Shown here: piece after piece, positions 31,015-39,939 of the stretch | How the letters are laid out: each line of letters begins with the position of its first letter | Position numbering within the stretch: position 1 is the stretch's first letter | Assembly (NCBI RefSeq): GCF_003226895.2 | Contig: NZ_PNJG02000001.1 | Span: forward strand, 310,001-374,000 | Origin: Kocuria tytonis | Lineage (GTDB): Bacteria; Actinomycetota; Actinomycetes; Actinomycetales; Micrococcaceae | Direction of reading: 5' to 3' | Length of the DNA stretch: 64,000 bases | Position numbers and translations under genes: made by a program | Notes under the pieces: generated by a model | The model's input: the letters and a program-made list of their open reading frames with translations, nothing else | What the model was told of the DNA's origin: nothing | The model's database searches: none

Positions 31015-31084
31015 GTGGTCCCTCATTCTTCTCTTGGTGCTGTGAATAGTGTCAAGGGTACCGACCGGTGGTCGGTGCGCGCCC

Positions 31085-31876
31085 TCAGGCGGCGCGAGAG
31101 GTCAGCCACACGGTGAAACCGATGACTACGACCAGGCCGATGGTCCAGATGAACAGGCCCTCGGAAACGGGACCGAGCGAACCAAGGCTGAAACCGCCGA
31201 CGGTGGTGTTGTTGTCGAGGGTCTTGAGATACGTGATGACGTCCCGCTTCTCGTCGGGGGTGATGTTGGCGTCGTTGAACACCGGCATGTTCTGCGGACC
31301 GGTCTGCATGGCCTCGTAGATGTGCTTCTCGCTGACTCCCATGAGGGAAGGGGCGTACTTGCCGCGGGTCAGGGCGCCGCCCTGACCGGCCGCGTTGTGG
31401 CACATGGCGCAGTTGGCCAGGAAGATCTTGGCACCGTTGGCCGAGTTGCCGTCGGCAATGTCCACGTCTTTCGCGTCCGGGACGGTGGGGCCGGCACCCA
31501 GAGAGGCCACGTAGGCCGCGAGCTGGTCCGTCTGCTCCTCGTTGAACTGCTTGGGCTTCACCTGCGCCTGGGGACCCTGCATCTGCATGGGCATCCGGCC
31601 GGTGCCGACCTGGAAGTCCACCGAGGAGGCACCCACACCGATCAGGGACGGTCCGGAGCTGGTGCCCTGGGCCTTCATGCCGTGGCAGGTGGAGCAGTTG
31701 GACTGGAAGAGTTTCTGCCCTTCCTCGATGTCCTGTGCCGAGTAGGTGGTCGTCTCGGCCTTGGCTTCGTTGGTGGTTGTGGCGACTGCGTAGAGTCCAC
31801 CGGTGAGAAGCAAAGCCATGACCAGCAGCGCGAGGGCTGCCATGGGATGGCGGCGCTTTTGTGAGAGTGCCTTCAC
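31085..31876 (-). CDS. qcrC: Cytochrome bc1 complex diheme cytochrome c subunit
   Basis: The 263-residue protein has an N-terminal signal-anchor helix at about 13-33, two c-type heme motifs CSTCH (61-65) and CAMCH (156-160) and a C-terminal membrane helix at about 240-260. In actinobacteria it bridges the bc complex directly to CuA of the aa3 oxidase, replacing soluble cytochrome c. The GTG start follows AAAGGAAC. It lies between ctaE and qcrA, in the conserved order. Confidence 0.97.
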   Translation of the reverse strand: MKALSQKRRHPMAALALLVMALLLTGGLYAVATTTNEAKAETTTYSAQDIEEGQKLFQSNCSTCHGMKAQGTSSGPSLIGVGASSVDFQVGTGRMPMQMQGPQAQVKPKQFNEEQTDQLAAYVASLGAGPTVPDAKDVDIADGNSANGAKIFLANCAMCHNAAGQGGALTRGKYAPSLMGVSEKHIYEAMQTGPQNMPVFNDANITPDEKRDVITYLKTLDNNTTVGGFSLGSLGPVSEGLFIWTIGLVVVIGFTVWLTSRAA

Positions 31877-31934
31877 GTCAAACGTTCCTTTTACTCGGGA
31901 CTAGAACTGGGATGGTCGGACAGTCGTGCACCGG

Positions 31935-32573
31935 CTACTTGATGAAGTAGACCAGGGCGAACAGGACGATCCAGACGACGTCGACGAAGTGCCAGTAGTA
32001 GGACACCACGATGGCCGACGTGGCCTCGTAGTGCCCGAAGCGCTTGGCGACGAAGGCGCGGCCCATGATGAACAGGAATGCGATCAGGCCACCGGTCACG
32101 TGGATGGCGTGGAAGCCGGTGGTGATGTAGAAAGCGGAGCCGTAGGCGCTGGCCGCGATGGTGACACCCTCGGACACCAGCGAGGCGTACTCGTAGACCT
32201 GGACGGACACGAAGACGGCACCCATGAGGAACGTGAGGGCGAACCACTCGGTCAGCCCCCACTTGGCGAACTGGAAGATGCCGCCGGTGCGCCGGGGCTG
32301 GAGCCGCTCCGCCGCGAACACGCCGAACTGGCACGTCACGGAGCTCAGCACGAGGATCAAGGTGTTGATCGACGCCATGGGCACGTTGAGCACTTCGGTG
32401 TTCTCGCGCCACACCTCGGGTGAGGTGGCACGCAGGGTGAAGTACATGGCGAAGAGTCCGGCGAAGAACATCACCTCGGAGGACAACCACACGATGGTGC
32501 CCACGGAGGTGAGGTTGGGGCGAGTGATGGTCGCACCGACCGGTTTGGCTGGGGTATGAGTCGCAGTTGTCAC
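31935..32573 (-). CDS. ctaE: Cytochrome c oxidase subunit III
   Basis: The 212-residue membrane protein has five predicted helices, the number normal for actinobacterial CtaE, and motifs [18 protein letters not shown] near the start and [14 protein letters not shown] at the end. It stabilises subunit I and proton uptake. I chose GTG 32573. The longer frame has a GTC two codons upstream, and the GTG lies 6 nt after a good -10 element. It leads the ctaE-qcrCAB operon and is apparently leaderless. It is divergent from trpD. Confidence 0.95.
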   Translation of the reverse strand: MTTATHTPAKPVGATITRPNLTSVGTIVWLSSEVMFFAGLFAMYFTLRATSPEVWRENTEVLNVPMASINTLILVLSSVTCQFGVFAAERLQPRRTGGIFQFAKWGLTEWFALTFLMGAVFVSVQVYEYASLVSEGVTIAASAYGSAFYITTGFHAIHVTGGLIAFLFIMGRAFVAKRFGHYEATSAIVVSYYWHFVDVVWIVLFALVYFIK

Positions 32574-32579
32574 AGAGAC

Positions 32580-32609
32580 ATTATGTCGCCAAAACTCCTG
32601 GCGGACCAA
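32580..32609 (-). promoter_or_regulatory. Promoter of ctaE-qcrCAB
   Basis: On the minus strand, TTGGTC (32609-32604), an 18-nt spacer and CATAAT (32585-32580) stand 6 nt before the ctaE GTG. This is a near-consensus vegetative promoter giving a leaderless transcript. Confidence 0.6.
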
Positions 32610-32719
32610 CCACCGGGGGATCGGGGGTCCACCGTGTCGCGGGACCGGCCCGGGATCCGTGCGCACTCGCCCGTCGCGGGGGTGCCCGGCGCCGCTCATC
32701 GGCGAGCCGGGGCGGGCGG

Positions 32720-32725
32720 TAGAGT
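32720..32725 (+). promoter_or_regulatory. -10 element TAGAGT, leaderless promoter of trpD
   Basis: TAGAGT ends 7 nt before the GTG at 32733. No ribosome binding site lies between. Confidence 0.45.
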
Positions 32726-32732
32726 CGGCCGT

Positions 32733-33788
32733 GTGACTACCTCCACGGACTCCCGGACGACATCCCGCTGGCCCGATCTCCTGACCACGCTCTCCCGGGG
32801 TGAGGACCTGTCACGGGACGCGGCTTACCGGGCCATGGACGACATCATGGCCGGAGAGGTCCCCGACGCCGTGATCGCGGGGTTCCTGATGGCCCTGCGC
32901 ACCAAGGGCGAGTGCGTGACCGAGCTCAACGGCCTGGCCGACGCGATGGTGCACCACGCCCGTTCCATCCACGTGCCCGGGCCCGCCCTGGACATCGTGG
33001 GAACGGGTGGGGACCGGCTCTCTAGCGTGAACATCTCCACCATGGCCGCGCTCGTGTGCGCCGGCGCGGGAGCGCGCGTGGTCAAGCACGGCAACCGCGC
33101 GTCGTCGTCGAAGTCGGGCTCGGCGGACGTGCTCGAGGCGCTGGGCGTCCAGCTGGACATGCCGGTCCGCCGCGTGCAGGAAGCGGCCTCCGAAGTGGGC
33201 ATCACCTTCCTGTTCGCGCAGACCTTCCACCCGTCGATGCGCTTCGCGGCTGCGGCGCGCAAGGCCCTCGGGGTGCCCACCGCGTTCAACTTCCTGGGAC
33301 CCATCACGAACCCGGCGCGGGTCGAGGCCTCGGCCATCGGCGTCGCGGACGCCGCACTGGCGCCGCTGATGGCGGGTGTCTTCCAGAACCGCGGGGACCG
33401 CGCCCTGGTCTTCCGAGGTGGGGACGGTCTCGACGAGCTGACCGTGACCGCACCGTCCACGGTGTGGGAGGTCCGGGACGGCCGGATCACCGAGCACACG
33501 CTCGAACCCCTGGACCTGGACATGCCGCGCGCCACAATCGCCGACCTGCGAGGCGGGGACGCCGCCTACAACGCGGGCGTGGTGCGGGACGTCCTCGACG
33601 CCGCCCCGGGCCACGTGCGCAACGCCGTGCTGCTCAACGCCGCGGCCGGACTCGTCGCCGTGGCGGAGGACGCGCAGGGCTCCTTCGAGTCACGCTTCGC
33701 CGCCGCGCTGCGGCGCGCGGCGGAGTCCGTGGACTCGGGTGCCGCCCGGGACGTTCTGGAGCGCTGGGTGGCGTTCGCCGCCGCGTGA
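32733..33788 (+). CDS. trpD: Anthranilate phosphoribosyltransferase
   Basis: The 351-residue enzyme joins anthranilate to PRPP, the second step of tryptophan synthesis. The PRPP-binding GTGGD is at residues 90-94, followed by SVNIST and [15 protein letters not shown], with [10 protein letters not shown] further on. I chose GTG 32733, which gives the family length; a longer frame runs through the ctaE promoter. It stands alone, away from other trp genes, as often in Micrococcales, where it lies next to ctaE. Confidence 0.96.
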   Translation: MTTSTDSRTTSRWPDLLTTLSRGEDLSRDAAYRAMDDIMAGEVPDAVIAGFLMALRTKGECVTELNGLADAMVHHARSIHVPGPALDIVGTGGDRLSSVNISTMAALVCAGAGARVVKHGNRASSSKSGSADVLEALGVQLDMPVRRVQEAASEVGITFLFAQTFHPSMRFAAAARKALGVPTAFNFLGPITNPARVEASAIGVADAALAPLMAGVFQNRGDRALVFRGGDGLDELTVTAPSTVWEVRDGRITEHTLEPLDLDMPRATIADLRGGDAAYNAGVVRDVLDAAPGHVRNAVLLNAAAGLVAVAEDAQGSFESRFAAALRRAAESVDSGAARDVLERWVAFAAA

Positions 33789-33796
33789 CCCGGCCC

Positions 33797-33815
33797 GCGG
33801 GGGAGCCGCCCCCGC
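33797..33815 (+). terminator. Hairpin after trpD
   Basis: GCGGGGG (33797-33803) and CCCCCGC (33809-33815) form a 7-bp stem with a 5-nt loop, 8 nt after the trpD stop. There is no T-run. Confidence 0.55.
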
Positions 33816-33896
33816 CGGTCAGTGGTTCCCCGACCGCACGACGACGCCGCACGCTCCCGCGGCGGGGGAGTGGCGCCCCGGTCCGCGGGGTCGTGT

Positions 33897-34178
33897 TCAG
33901 TCGTCGATGCCGAGGGAGAACGCCGCGTCGAGATCGTGGGTGCTGTAGGTGCGGAAGGCGATGTTGGTGCTCGTGGACTCCACACCGCGGACCTTGGACA
34001 GCTCGTCCGCGATCACGTCCGCAAGCTGCTCGTGCTGGTCCACGCGGACGATGGCGATCAGGTCCCACTCACCCGTGACCGAGTACACCTCGGAGACACC
34101 GCGGATGTCCGAGACCTCCTGCGCCACCTCTGGGATCCGGTCGGAGGAGGTCTTGATCAGCACGATGGCGGTGAACAT
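33897..34178 (-). CDS. Stand-alone Lrp/AsnC ligand-binding domain protein
   Basis: The 93-residue protein is just the RAM (regulation of amino acid metabolism) ferredoxin-like domain of Lrp/AsnC regulators, without a DNA-binding domain. It has the GVSEVYSVTGEWDLIAIV and TNIAFRTYS motifs. Such stand-alone proteins bind small molecules and may modulate full-length Lrp proteins; the ligand is unknown. I chose ATG 34178 because AAAGGA precedes it closely. An upstream GTG at 34193 would add only five residues. In Micrococcales it commonly follows trpD. Confidence 0.85.
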   Translation of the reverse strand: MFTAIVLIKTSSDRIPEVAQEVSDIRGVSEVYSVTGEWDLIAIVRVDQHEQLADVIADELSKVRGVESTSTNIAFRTYSTHDLDAAFSLGIDD

Positions 34179-34202
34179 GGGGTTCCTTTCCACGGGGTCA
34201 CC

Positions 34203-34706
34203 TCAGCCTAGCCGGGCGTCCGCTCCCGCGGTGCGGGGTCCCGAGGTGGTGCCGGGGCTCGTGCGGCGCCGCACACGGGCGACCAGCACCAGGATCAGGC
34301 GGTAGCCGGTGAGCAGGACCCCCAGCATCACGATGCTCACCACCACGAACGGCAGCGCCGTGCCCTGGCCCGTGAGGGCGCGCAGCACCATGCCTCCCAC
34401 CTCGGCGCACAGCCACACGGACAGGCCCGTGGGGATCACGGCGGCAGGGTGCCGTGATCCTCGGCACACCAGCCATCCCACCAGGGCACCGATCAGGAAT
34501 GGCCAAGCCGTGAGGAGCAGCCCGCCCGGGCTCTCACCATGGCTGGCGCGCCCGATGGCCGCGAAGACCAGCACCAGGACGAGGTCAGCCACCAGGAACA
34601 CGGGCCAGCCGGAGGTACGTCCGGAACGGTTCTCCACGCGGGAACGGGAGGCCGAGGGGGAGCCGAGGGGTTTTGGGGACGCGGAAGGGGCGGAATCGGT
34701 CTGCAT
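34203..34706 (-). CDS. DUF3054 membrane protein
   Basis: The 167-residue protein has a disordered Ser/Pro-rich start and four predicted helices, with the DUF3054 motif of an Asp-initiated helix (VADLVLVLVFAAIGRASH) followed by LLTAWPFLIGALVGWL. Function is unknown. I prefer ATG 34706 because a good -10 element, TATCAT, ends 7 nt before it. A longer frame to 34793 has no start signals. The stop lies only 24 nt upstream of the Lrp-like gene's ATG, so the two may be co-transcribed. Confidence 0.8.
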   Translation of the reverse strand: MQTDSAPSASPKPLGSPSASRSRVENRSGRTSGWPVFLVADLVLVLVFAAIGRASHGESPGGLLLTAWPFLIGALVGWLVCRGSRHPAAVIPTGLSVWLCAEVGGMVLRALTGQGTALPFVVVSIVMLGVLLTGYRLILVLVARVRRRTSPGTTSGPRTAGADARLG

Positions 34707-34713
34707 GACCTCC

Positions 34714-34719
34714 ATGATA
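34714..34719 (-). promoter_or_regulatory. -10 element TATCAT of the DUF3054 gene
   Basis: TATCAT on the minus strand ends 7 nt before ATG 34706. GGAGG lies within that gap but only 2 nt from the ATG. Confidence 0.5.
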
Positions 34720-35113
34720 TCGCGGGCATATGCAGGGAGATTCGAGTGAGACCTGAGATCTGAACCTTCAAGGCCCACGTGAAAGTGAAGCACGGGTCAA
34801 CCGGGGATCCGATGATCGAACTCGAACCAGGCCGCAGCACGTGGCCATCCGGCGATCACCGTTTGTACCAGTTCGGTGTGGGCGGGGGAACTGCGGCAGC
34901 AGGACGTCGTCATGGGCGAGCGCGGGCACCGAGAAGCGTCGTGGCAAGGCGCGGACCGGCGACGGGGCTCATGTGGTCCCGAGTGTGAGATCAGCAGCGA
35001 CCCGGTCAGTGGGCAGCTGGAAATTCACCATCCTGGTATGGGGGTCCGTGTGTGCCGTGGCCCCATCCATTGATGACCGATAATGTACATTATGTAAAGT
35101 ACAGCGGAGAAGA
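34720..35113. other. Intergenic stretch with no convincing gene
   Basis: About 390 nt between the DUF3054 promoter and the terminator of the next gene. It contains short frames without support, including a 38-codon minus-strand frame at 34797-34913, and an AT-rich perfect palindrome at 35080-35093. I see no RNA gene. Confidence 0.5.
35080..35093. promoter_or_regulatory. 14-bp AT-rich palindrome, candidate operator
   Basis: ATAATGTACATTAT is a perfect palindrome and stands out in this GC-rich DNA. It contains -10-like hexamers on both strands. No annotated gene starts close by, so its target is unclear. Confidence 0.45.
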
Positions 35114-35150
35114 GGCGGGGAGAACCGCTCCCCATGCGGTGCTCCCCGCC
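35114..35150 (-). terminator. Terminator of the YhgE/Pip-like gene
   Basis: Outer arms GGCGGGGAG (35114-35122) and CTCCCCGCC (35142-35150) and inner arms ACCGC and GCGGT (35124-35128, 35136-35140) form one long hairpin, 21 nt after the stop at 35171. Confidence 0.7.
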
Positions 35151-35170
35151 CGGTGACGACCGAGGTGGCG

Positions 35171-36325
35171 TCAGGCCTGGACGGCCGTCCGTGGCTCGCT
35201 CTCCGCAGCGTTCTGCGTCCCGGTCTCCGCCCTGCCCGTGAGCGCCGACTCGTTGCGGTGGTGTCCCAGGAAGGTCAGCACCACACCGAGGGTGACCCAC
35301 CCGACCAGCGCCCACACCTGTGCGGCGATGTTCGCCTCCGGGAAGTACGAGAGGTCACGCAGCAGCGTTCCGGACAGGCCCGGCACGAGCCACTGCCCGA
35401 TCTCACCGAACGGCGGCAGGATGAACTCCTTGGGCGAGGTCAGTGCGGAGATCGGGTTCCCGATGAACATGGTCAGGACGGCGCCCACCGCCAGCCCGGC
35501 GCGCCCGATCAGCGAGCTCAGCCCCACGATCACGGATGCCGTGGCCGCGATCCCCAGGCCGATCGCCGCCCAGTTTGCGAAGAAGTTCGCCTGCAGGATG
35601 CCGAAGAGCCCCTGCAGGATGGCCGCCAGCATGAAACCGCCCAGCACGCCGTAGAGTCCGAGCGCCAGCAGGTGCTTGCGCACACCCGTGACGAGCGTGG
35701 AGATCAGGATGCCCCCGATCATCCCGCCCATGGTCAGGGGCAGCCCGGCAATGGCCAGCCCGCTCCCCCGCGGGTCGTCCTCGGACAGCGGCACCACGTC
35801 CGTGGTCTTCACGGTCGGTGGTGTACCGGCCTGCTGCTGGGGTCCCTGCTGCGCCAGGGCGGCCATCCCGGCCGGGCCCTTCGACAGCGCACCCTTGATG
35901 TTCTGCAGCGCCTTGGTGGTGCCCTCGATGACCTTCTGGTCGATCCCGCGCTGCATGGTGGTCCCCACGGAGCCGAGCAGCTGCGACGCCACGGGGCTCG
36001 CGGCACTGGCCGTGAGGATCTCGGGCTGGGATCCCAGGACGATCCCGCCGTACACCTCGCGGGTCCTGATCCCGTTGACCACGTCCTCGCGGGCGGCCAC
36101 CGGGTGCAGATCCAGCAGGTCCTCGGGCATCTTCTCCGTCACGGCGTCGATCTGCTCCTGTGTCCCCACCACCGCCACCGGCAGGTGCTCGGTCTTGGAC
36201 GTGGCGGTGGGCCAGGCGAACGCCAGCAGGACGATCGACACCACCGCCGTGGCGATGAATGCGGCCTTGATGCTCTTGGCCCAGTCGGGGCGCTGCCGGG
36301 GCTCTGGTGTCCTGACGTGAGACAT
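35171..36325 (-). CDS. YhgE/Pip or ABC-2-permease-like membrane protein
   Basis: This 384-residue protein has one N-terminal membrane helix (about 21-40), a large extracytoplasmic region (about 45-200) and five or six C-terminal helices from about 205 on. This is the layout of ABC-2-type permeases and YhgE/Pip-like proteins. No ATPase gene is adjacent, so it may act alone or with a distant partner. A TetR repressor is divergent, with two operators between, so it is probably induced by a small molecule and may export drugs or lipids. The start ATG follows AGAGGAGA. Confidence 0.7.
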   Translation of the reverse strand: MSHVRTPEPRQRPDWAKSIKAAFIATAVVSIVLLAFAWPTATSKTEHLPVAVVGTQEQIDAVTEKMPEDLLDLHPVAAREDVVNGIRTREVYGGIVLGSQPEILTASAASPVASQLLGSVGTTMQRGIDQKVIEGTTKALQNIKGALSKGPAGMAALAQQGPQQQAGTPPTVKTTDVVPLSEDDPRGSGLAIAGLPLTMGGMIGGILISTLVTGVRKHLLALGLYGVLGGFMLAAILQGLFGILQANFFANWAAIGLGIAATASVIVGLSSLIGRAGLAVGAVLTMFIGNPISALTSPKEFILPPFGEIGQWLVPGLSGTLLRDLSYFPEANIAAQVWALVGWVTLGVVLTFLGHHRNESALTGRAETGTQNAAESEPRTAVQA

Positions 36326-36340
36326 GGGGCGTCTCCTCTC

Positions 36341-36360
36341 AAAAAGAATGATTGTTCTTG
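36341..36360. promoter_or_regulatory. TetR operator copy 1
   Basis: Read on the minus strand, this is CAAGAACAATCATTCTTTTT. It covers the expected transcription start of the membrane-protein gene and overlaps the -35 region (TTGGAG, 36358-36363) of tetR. Confidence 0.75.
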
Positions 36361-36392
36361 GAGAGTCTGACCGCGATCCGCTACGCTGTCAA
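36358..36392. promoter_or_regulatory. Face-to-face promoters of tetR and the membrane protein gene
   Basis: On +, TTGGAG (36358-36363), 18 nt, TACGCT (36382-36387). On -, TTGACA (36392-36387), 17 nt, CAGACT (36369-36364). The two overlap almost completely and lie between the two operator copies. Confidence 0.7.
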
Positions 36393-36410
36393 GAACGATC
36401 ATTCGTTTTT
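36390..36410. promoter_or_regulatory. TetR operator copy 2
   Basis: This is CAAGAACGATCATTCGTTTTT on +, matching copy 1 in inverted orientation at 18 of 20 positions. It overlaps the -35 of the membrane-protein promoter and the start region of tetR transcription. Confidence 0.75.
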
Positions 36411-36420
36411 GGAGGTGGAC

Positions 36421-37074
36421 GTGCCCAAGGTCACGGAAGAGCACAGGGAGCAGATGCGGCGTCGGATCCAGGAGGCCGCGCTGGTCTGCATCGGACGCAA
36501 GGGCTTCTCCGCCGTGTCCATGGCGGACATCATTGCGGAGTCGGGGCTCTCGGCCGGCGCCGTGTACGTCTACTACCGGGGCAAGGACGACCTCTTCCTG
36601 GACGCGAGCCGGGGCGTGATGCGCGATCGGCTGGGCATGCTCGACCGGCTGCACGCGCAGCACCCGCTCCCCCACCCCGCCCGCGCGCTGGCGATGGTGG
36701 TCGAGGACCTTCCCGAGGGGGAGAACTTCCCGGGTCTGCCACTGCAGGTCTGGGGCGAGTCCGTGCGGCGCCCCGAGCTGCAGGTGGCCGCGCGCGGCAT
36801 CCTCGCGGAGGCGGGCAGTCACATCCGCCGCTACCTGGGTGCCTGGCTGCGCAGCGAGCGGGGACTGTCCCCGGACGACGCCGAACGACTGGCCGATCGC
36901 CTCCGGCCCGCATTCATCGGGCTGGTCCAGGGCTACATGGTGCAGGTGAGCCTGTCGGAGAACCCGGCGGCGAGCCAAGAGGCCTACGTGTCAGCCGTGG
37001 AGGCGCTGCTCAGCGGCGTCCTGGCCGCACCGGCGAACCAGGCCGCGGACGGGGACGCCCGTACCGGCGGCTGA
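36421..37074 (+). CDS. TetR/AcrR family transcriptional regulator
   Basis: The 217-residue repressor has the TetR N-terminal helix-turn-helix (GRKGFSAVSMADIIAESGLS, then GAVYVYYRGKDDLF) at about 20-65 and a helical ligand-binding C-terminal domain. I chose GTG 36421, five nt after GGAGG. A longer frame begins inside the promoter. It is divergent from the membrane protein, and the shared control region has two near-identical inverted operators. It probably represses both genes until a ligand binds. Confidence 0.92.
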   Translation: MPKVTEEHREQMRRRIQEAALVCIGRKGFSAVSMADIIAESGLSAGAVYVYYRGKDDLFLDASRGVMRDRLGMLDRLHAQHPLPHPARALAMVVEDLPEGENFPGLPLQVWGESVRRPELQVAARGILAEAGSHIRRYLGAWLRSERGLSPDDAERLADRLRPAFIGLVQGYMVQVSLSENPAASQEAYVSAVEALLSGVLAAPANQAADGDARTGG

Positions 37075-37088
37075 AACCCCCCGGAACA

Positions 37089-37128
37089 GACTCGACCCCC
37101 GGAGCCCAAGGGCTCCGGGGGTCGAGTC
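37089..37128. terminator. Bidirectional terminator between tetR and glgM
   Basis: An 18-bp perfect stem (37089-37106 with 37111-37128) and a CAAG loop lie 14 nt after tetR and 15 nt past the end of the convergent glgM. Confidence 0.9.
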
Positions 37129-37143
37129 GTGAGCAGTGTGGGT

Positions 37144-38337
37144 TCAGAGCACCGAGCGGTAGACCTCCAGGGTCTGCTCCGCAATGGACTCCCACGAGAA
37201 GTGCTCCTCCACGCGGCGTCGCCCGGCCTGACCCATGCGGCGAGCGCGCTCGGGGTCGGAGACCACCTCGGTGAGGGCTGCGGCGAAGTCGGCCACGAAC
37301 TTCTGGGGGTCCAGGGGGGTGCCGGTGCCGTCGGTGACCTGTTCGATGGGCACGAGGCGTCCGGTCTCGCCGTCGGCCACGACCTCGGGGATGCCACCGG
37401 TGGCGGAGGCGACCACGGCGGCGCCGCAGGCCATGGCCTCGAGGTTCACGATGCCCAGGGGCTCGTAGACGGAGGGGCACGCGAAGGCGGTGGCGTGGGA
37501 GAGGATCTGGACGACCTCGCGGCGGGGCAGCATCTTCTCGATGAGCACCACGCCGTCCCGCTCGCTCTTGAGCTGGTCGATGAGGGCGTTGACCTCGGCG
37601 CCGAGCTCGGGGGTGTCCGCCGCACCCGCGCACAGCACGAGCTGCACCTCGGGGGGCAGCTGCAGGGCGGCACGCAGCAGGTAGGGCACGCCCTTCTGCC
37701 GGGTCACGCGGCCCACGAAGACCACGGAGGGGCGGGTGGGGTCGATGCCGTTCTCCGCGAGGACGTCCGTGCTCTCGTCACGGTTCCACTGGGAGACGTC
37801 GATGCCGTTGTGCACGGTGCGCACGCGGTCCGGGTCCACGGCCGGGTAGGAGCGCAGGATGTCCTGGCGCATCCCCTCGGACACGGCGATGATCGCGGCG
37901 GCGGCCTCGTAGGAGGTCTGCTCCGCAAAGGAGGACACCCGGTAGCCGCCGCCGAGCTGCTCGGCCTTCCAGGGGCGCAGGGGCTCCAGGGAGTGGGCGG
38001 AGAGCACGTGGGGGATGTCGTGCATGAGGGAGGAGAGGTGCCCGCCCATGTTGGCGTACCACGTGTGCGAGTGCACGAGGTCCGCGCCGGCGACGTCCTG
38101 GACCATGGTGAGGTCCACGCCGAGGGTCTGCACGGCGGCGTTCGCCTCCCCGAGCTCGGCCGGCACCGGGTAGGCCTTCACGCGGGCGCCGTGGAAGTCG
38201 GGGTCCCGAGGGTCGCCGAAGCACCGGATGTTGAGGTCCACGAGCGGCGCGAGCACGCGGGACAGCTCGGCCACGTGCACCCCCGCTCCCCCGTAGACGG
38301 CGGGCGGGAATTCTTTGCTCAGGATGTCTACTCGCAC
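37144..38337 (-). CDS. glgM: Glycogen synthase / alpha-maltose-1-phosphate synthase
   Basis: The 397-residue GT4 glycosyltransferase matches the actinobacterial enzyme long called GlgA and renamed GlgM, which uses ADP-glucose to make maltose-1-phosphate or extend glucan. The N-terminal [15 protein letters not shown] binds the nucleotide sugar, and the C-terminal [14 protein letters not shown] carries the E-x7-E motif. I chose GTG 38337 because TACGCT lies 6 nt upstream. A longer frame passes through that element. It is divergent from glgC, which makes its substrate. Confidence 0.92.
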   Translation of the reverse strand: MRVDILSKEFPPAVYGGAGVHVAELSRVLAPLVDLNIRCFGDPRDPDFHGARVKAYPVPAELGEANAAVQTLGVDLTMVQDVAGADLVHSHTWYANMGGHLSSLMHDIPHVLSAHSLEPLRPWKAEQLGGGYRVSSFAEQTSYEAAAAIIAVSEGMRQDILRSYPAVDPDRVRTVHNGIDVSQWNRDESTDVLAENGIDPTRPSVVFVGRVTRQKGVPYLLRAALQLPPEVQLVLCAGAADTPELGAEVNALIDQLKSERDGVVLIEKMLPRREVVQILSHATAFACPSVYEPLGIVNLEAMACGAAVVASATGGIPEVVADGETGRLVPIEQVTDGTGTPLDPQKFVADFAAALTEVVSDPERARRMGQAGRRRVEEHFSWESIAEQTLEVYRSVL

Positions 38338-38343
38338 CCTGCG

Positions 38344-38349
38344 AGCGTA
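38344..38349 (-). promoter_or_regulatory. -10 element TACGCT, leaderless promoter of glgM
   Basis: TACGCT on the minus strand ends 6 nt before the GTG at 38337. Confidence 0.5.
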
Positions 38350-38518
38350 CTGCACGGGCGGTGGCGGCGGACAGGCGCCGGCCCACGTGGGACGGGTGCC
38401 CGTGGGCCCGGCACGCCCGCAGGGGTGGTGCGCGCGGACCCGGCGGTGCGGCGTCGTGGGCGGGACGGGGCGGAAACCGGCCGCGAGCGCGCAAAGTTCT
38501 CCCGTGTTCGGGGAGGTG

Positions 38519-38549
38519 TTGTGTCCGGCCTGGTCGCGTGGGACACAAT
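38519..38549 (+). promoter_or_regulatory. Candidate glgC promoter
   Basis: TTGTGT (38519-38524) and CACAAT (38544-38549) are separated by 19 nt, giving a leader of about 75 nt before glgC. The spacer is longer than ideal. Confidence 0.4.
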
Positions 38550-38628
38550 GACGGGGAAGACCAGTCGATGTCGATGTCGTGTCGTGACCCGTGGGGTCCT
38601 GACCGTCTCGGAAAGTGGAGGGGTACGT

Positions 38629-39873
38629 ATGTCACGACAGAAGAAGGTCCTGGCGATCGTGTTGGCCGGCGGCGAGGGCAAGCGCCTGATGCCGTTGACG
38701 GAGGACCGTGCGAAGCCGGCGGTGCCGTTCGCGGGTGGCTACCGGCTGATCGACTTCGCGCTGTCCAACCTGGTGAACTCCGGGTACCTGCAGATCGTGG
38801 TGCTCACGCAGTACAAGTCGCACTCCCTGGACCGGCACCTGTCCGAGACGTGGCGGCTGTCCACGCAGCTGGGCAACTACGTGACGTCGGTGCCCGCGCA
38901 GCAGCGCCGGGGCAAGGACTGGTTCCTGGGTTCGGCGAACGCGATCTACCAGTCCATGAACCTGATCGACGACGCCGATCCGGACATCGTGGTGGTCGTG
39001 GGCGCGGACCACGTGTACCGCATGGACTTCGCGGACATGGTGCAGAAGCACATCGACTCCGGGGCGAGGGCCACCGTGGCGGCGGTGCGTCAGCCCATGG
39101 AGATGGTGAAGTCCTTCGGTGTGATCGAGACGGATCCGCAGGACCCGGCGAAGATCGCGCGGTTCGTGGAGAAGCCGGACACCACGGCTCCCCTGCCGGA
39201 TGATCCGGGGGCGTTCCTGGCGTCCATGGGCAACTACGTGTTCGACCGCGACGCCCTGGTGGAGGCGCTGCGCACGGACAACCAGAAGGCGGACACGCAC
39301 CACGACATGGGCGGGGACATCATGCCGTACTTCGCGGACCGTGGTGAGGCGGTGGTCTACGACTTCACGCACAACGACGTTCCGGGCTCCACGGACCGGG
39401 ACCGGCAGTACTGGCGTGACGTGGGCACCCTGGACTCCTACTACGACTCCCACATGGACCTGATCCGCCCGCTGCCGGTGTTCAACCTGTACAACTACGA
39501 CTGGCCCATCTACACGCACCAGATCATGGCGCCGCCGGCGCGGACCGTGCGCGGCCCCAACGGTCAGGCGGGTGTGGCGTTCGACTCGATCGTCTCCCCC
39601 GGTGTGCTGATCACCGGCGGGCACGTGGGCTCGTCGATCCTCTCGCCGAAGGTCAAGGTGGAGCACGACGCCCGGGTCACGGAGTCCGTGCTGATGCAGA
39701 ACGTGCAGATCGGCACCGGGGCCACCGTGCACCGGTGCATCCTGGACAAGAACGTGGTGGTCCCCCCGGGCACCACCGTGGGACTGGACCGGGAGCAGGA
39801 CCTGGCCCGCGGGCTCACGGTCACGGAGTCCGGTCTCACGATCGCCCCGAAGAACTACCGCTTCGAGCACTAG
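38629..39873 (+). CDS. glgC: Glucose-1-phosphate adenylyltransferase
   Basis: The 414-residue enzyme makes ADP-glucose from glucose-1-phosphate and ATP. It has the nucleotidyltransferase start [20 protein letters not shown], the substrate site FVEKPD and a C-terminal left-handed beta-helix with hexapeptide repeats ([13 protein letters not shown] onward). The ATG at 38629 is preceded by GGAGG. It is divergent from glgM, an arrangement conserved in actinobacteria. A 291-nt gap between them holds both promoters. Confidence 0.98.
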   Translation: MSRQKKVLAIVLAGGEGKRLMPLTEDRAKPAVPFAGGYRLIDFALSNLVNSGYLQIVVLTQYKSHSLDRHLSETWRLSTQLGNYVTSVPAQQRRGKDWFLGSANAIYQSMNLIDDADPDIVVVVGADHVYRMDFADMVQKHIDSGARATVAAVRQPMEMVKSFGVIETDPQDPAKIARFVEKPDTTAPLPDDPGAFLASMGNYVFDRDALVEALRTDNQKADTHHDMGGDIMPYFADRGEAVVYDFTHNDVPGSTDRDRQYWRDVGTLDSYYDSHMDLIRPLPVFNLYNYDWPIYTHQIMAPPARTVRGPNGQAGVAFDSIVSPGVLITGGHVGSSILSPKVKVEHDARVTESVLMQNVQIGTGATVHRCILDKNVVVPPGTTVGLDREQDLARGLTVTESGLTIAPKNYRFEH

Positions 39874-39927
39874 GCGCGGCGCGGGCGGGCGGTGTCGCGG
39901 TGTGACCGCGGCCACCGCCGCCGTGCC

Positions 39928-39933
39928 TACACT
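39928..39933 (+). promoter_or_regulatory. -10 element TACACT, leaderless promoter of pepN
   Basis: TACACT ends 6 nt before the ATG at 39940. A longer frame exists upstream but passes through this element. Confidence 0.5.
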
Positions 39934-39939
39934 GGGGGC

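Noticed and set aside
34797-34840. tRNA-like T-arm pattern GGTTCGAGTTCGATC on the minus strand
   Set aside because: The flanking bases do not form a 5-bp T stem, and no acceptor or anticodon stem can be drawn.
34797-34913. 38-codon minus-strand frame ending GWPRAAAWFEFDHRIPG
   Set aside because: The protein-like ending made me consider a small gene or transposase relic, but there is no ribosome binding site or -10 element and the length is within chance expectation.
39896-39910. Terminator after glgC
   Set aside because: CGCGGT-GTG-ACCGCG is a 6-bp hairpin only, and lies close to the pepN promoter. It is too weak to annotate as a terminator.
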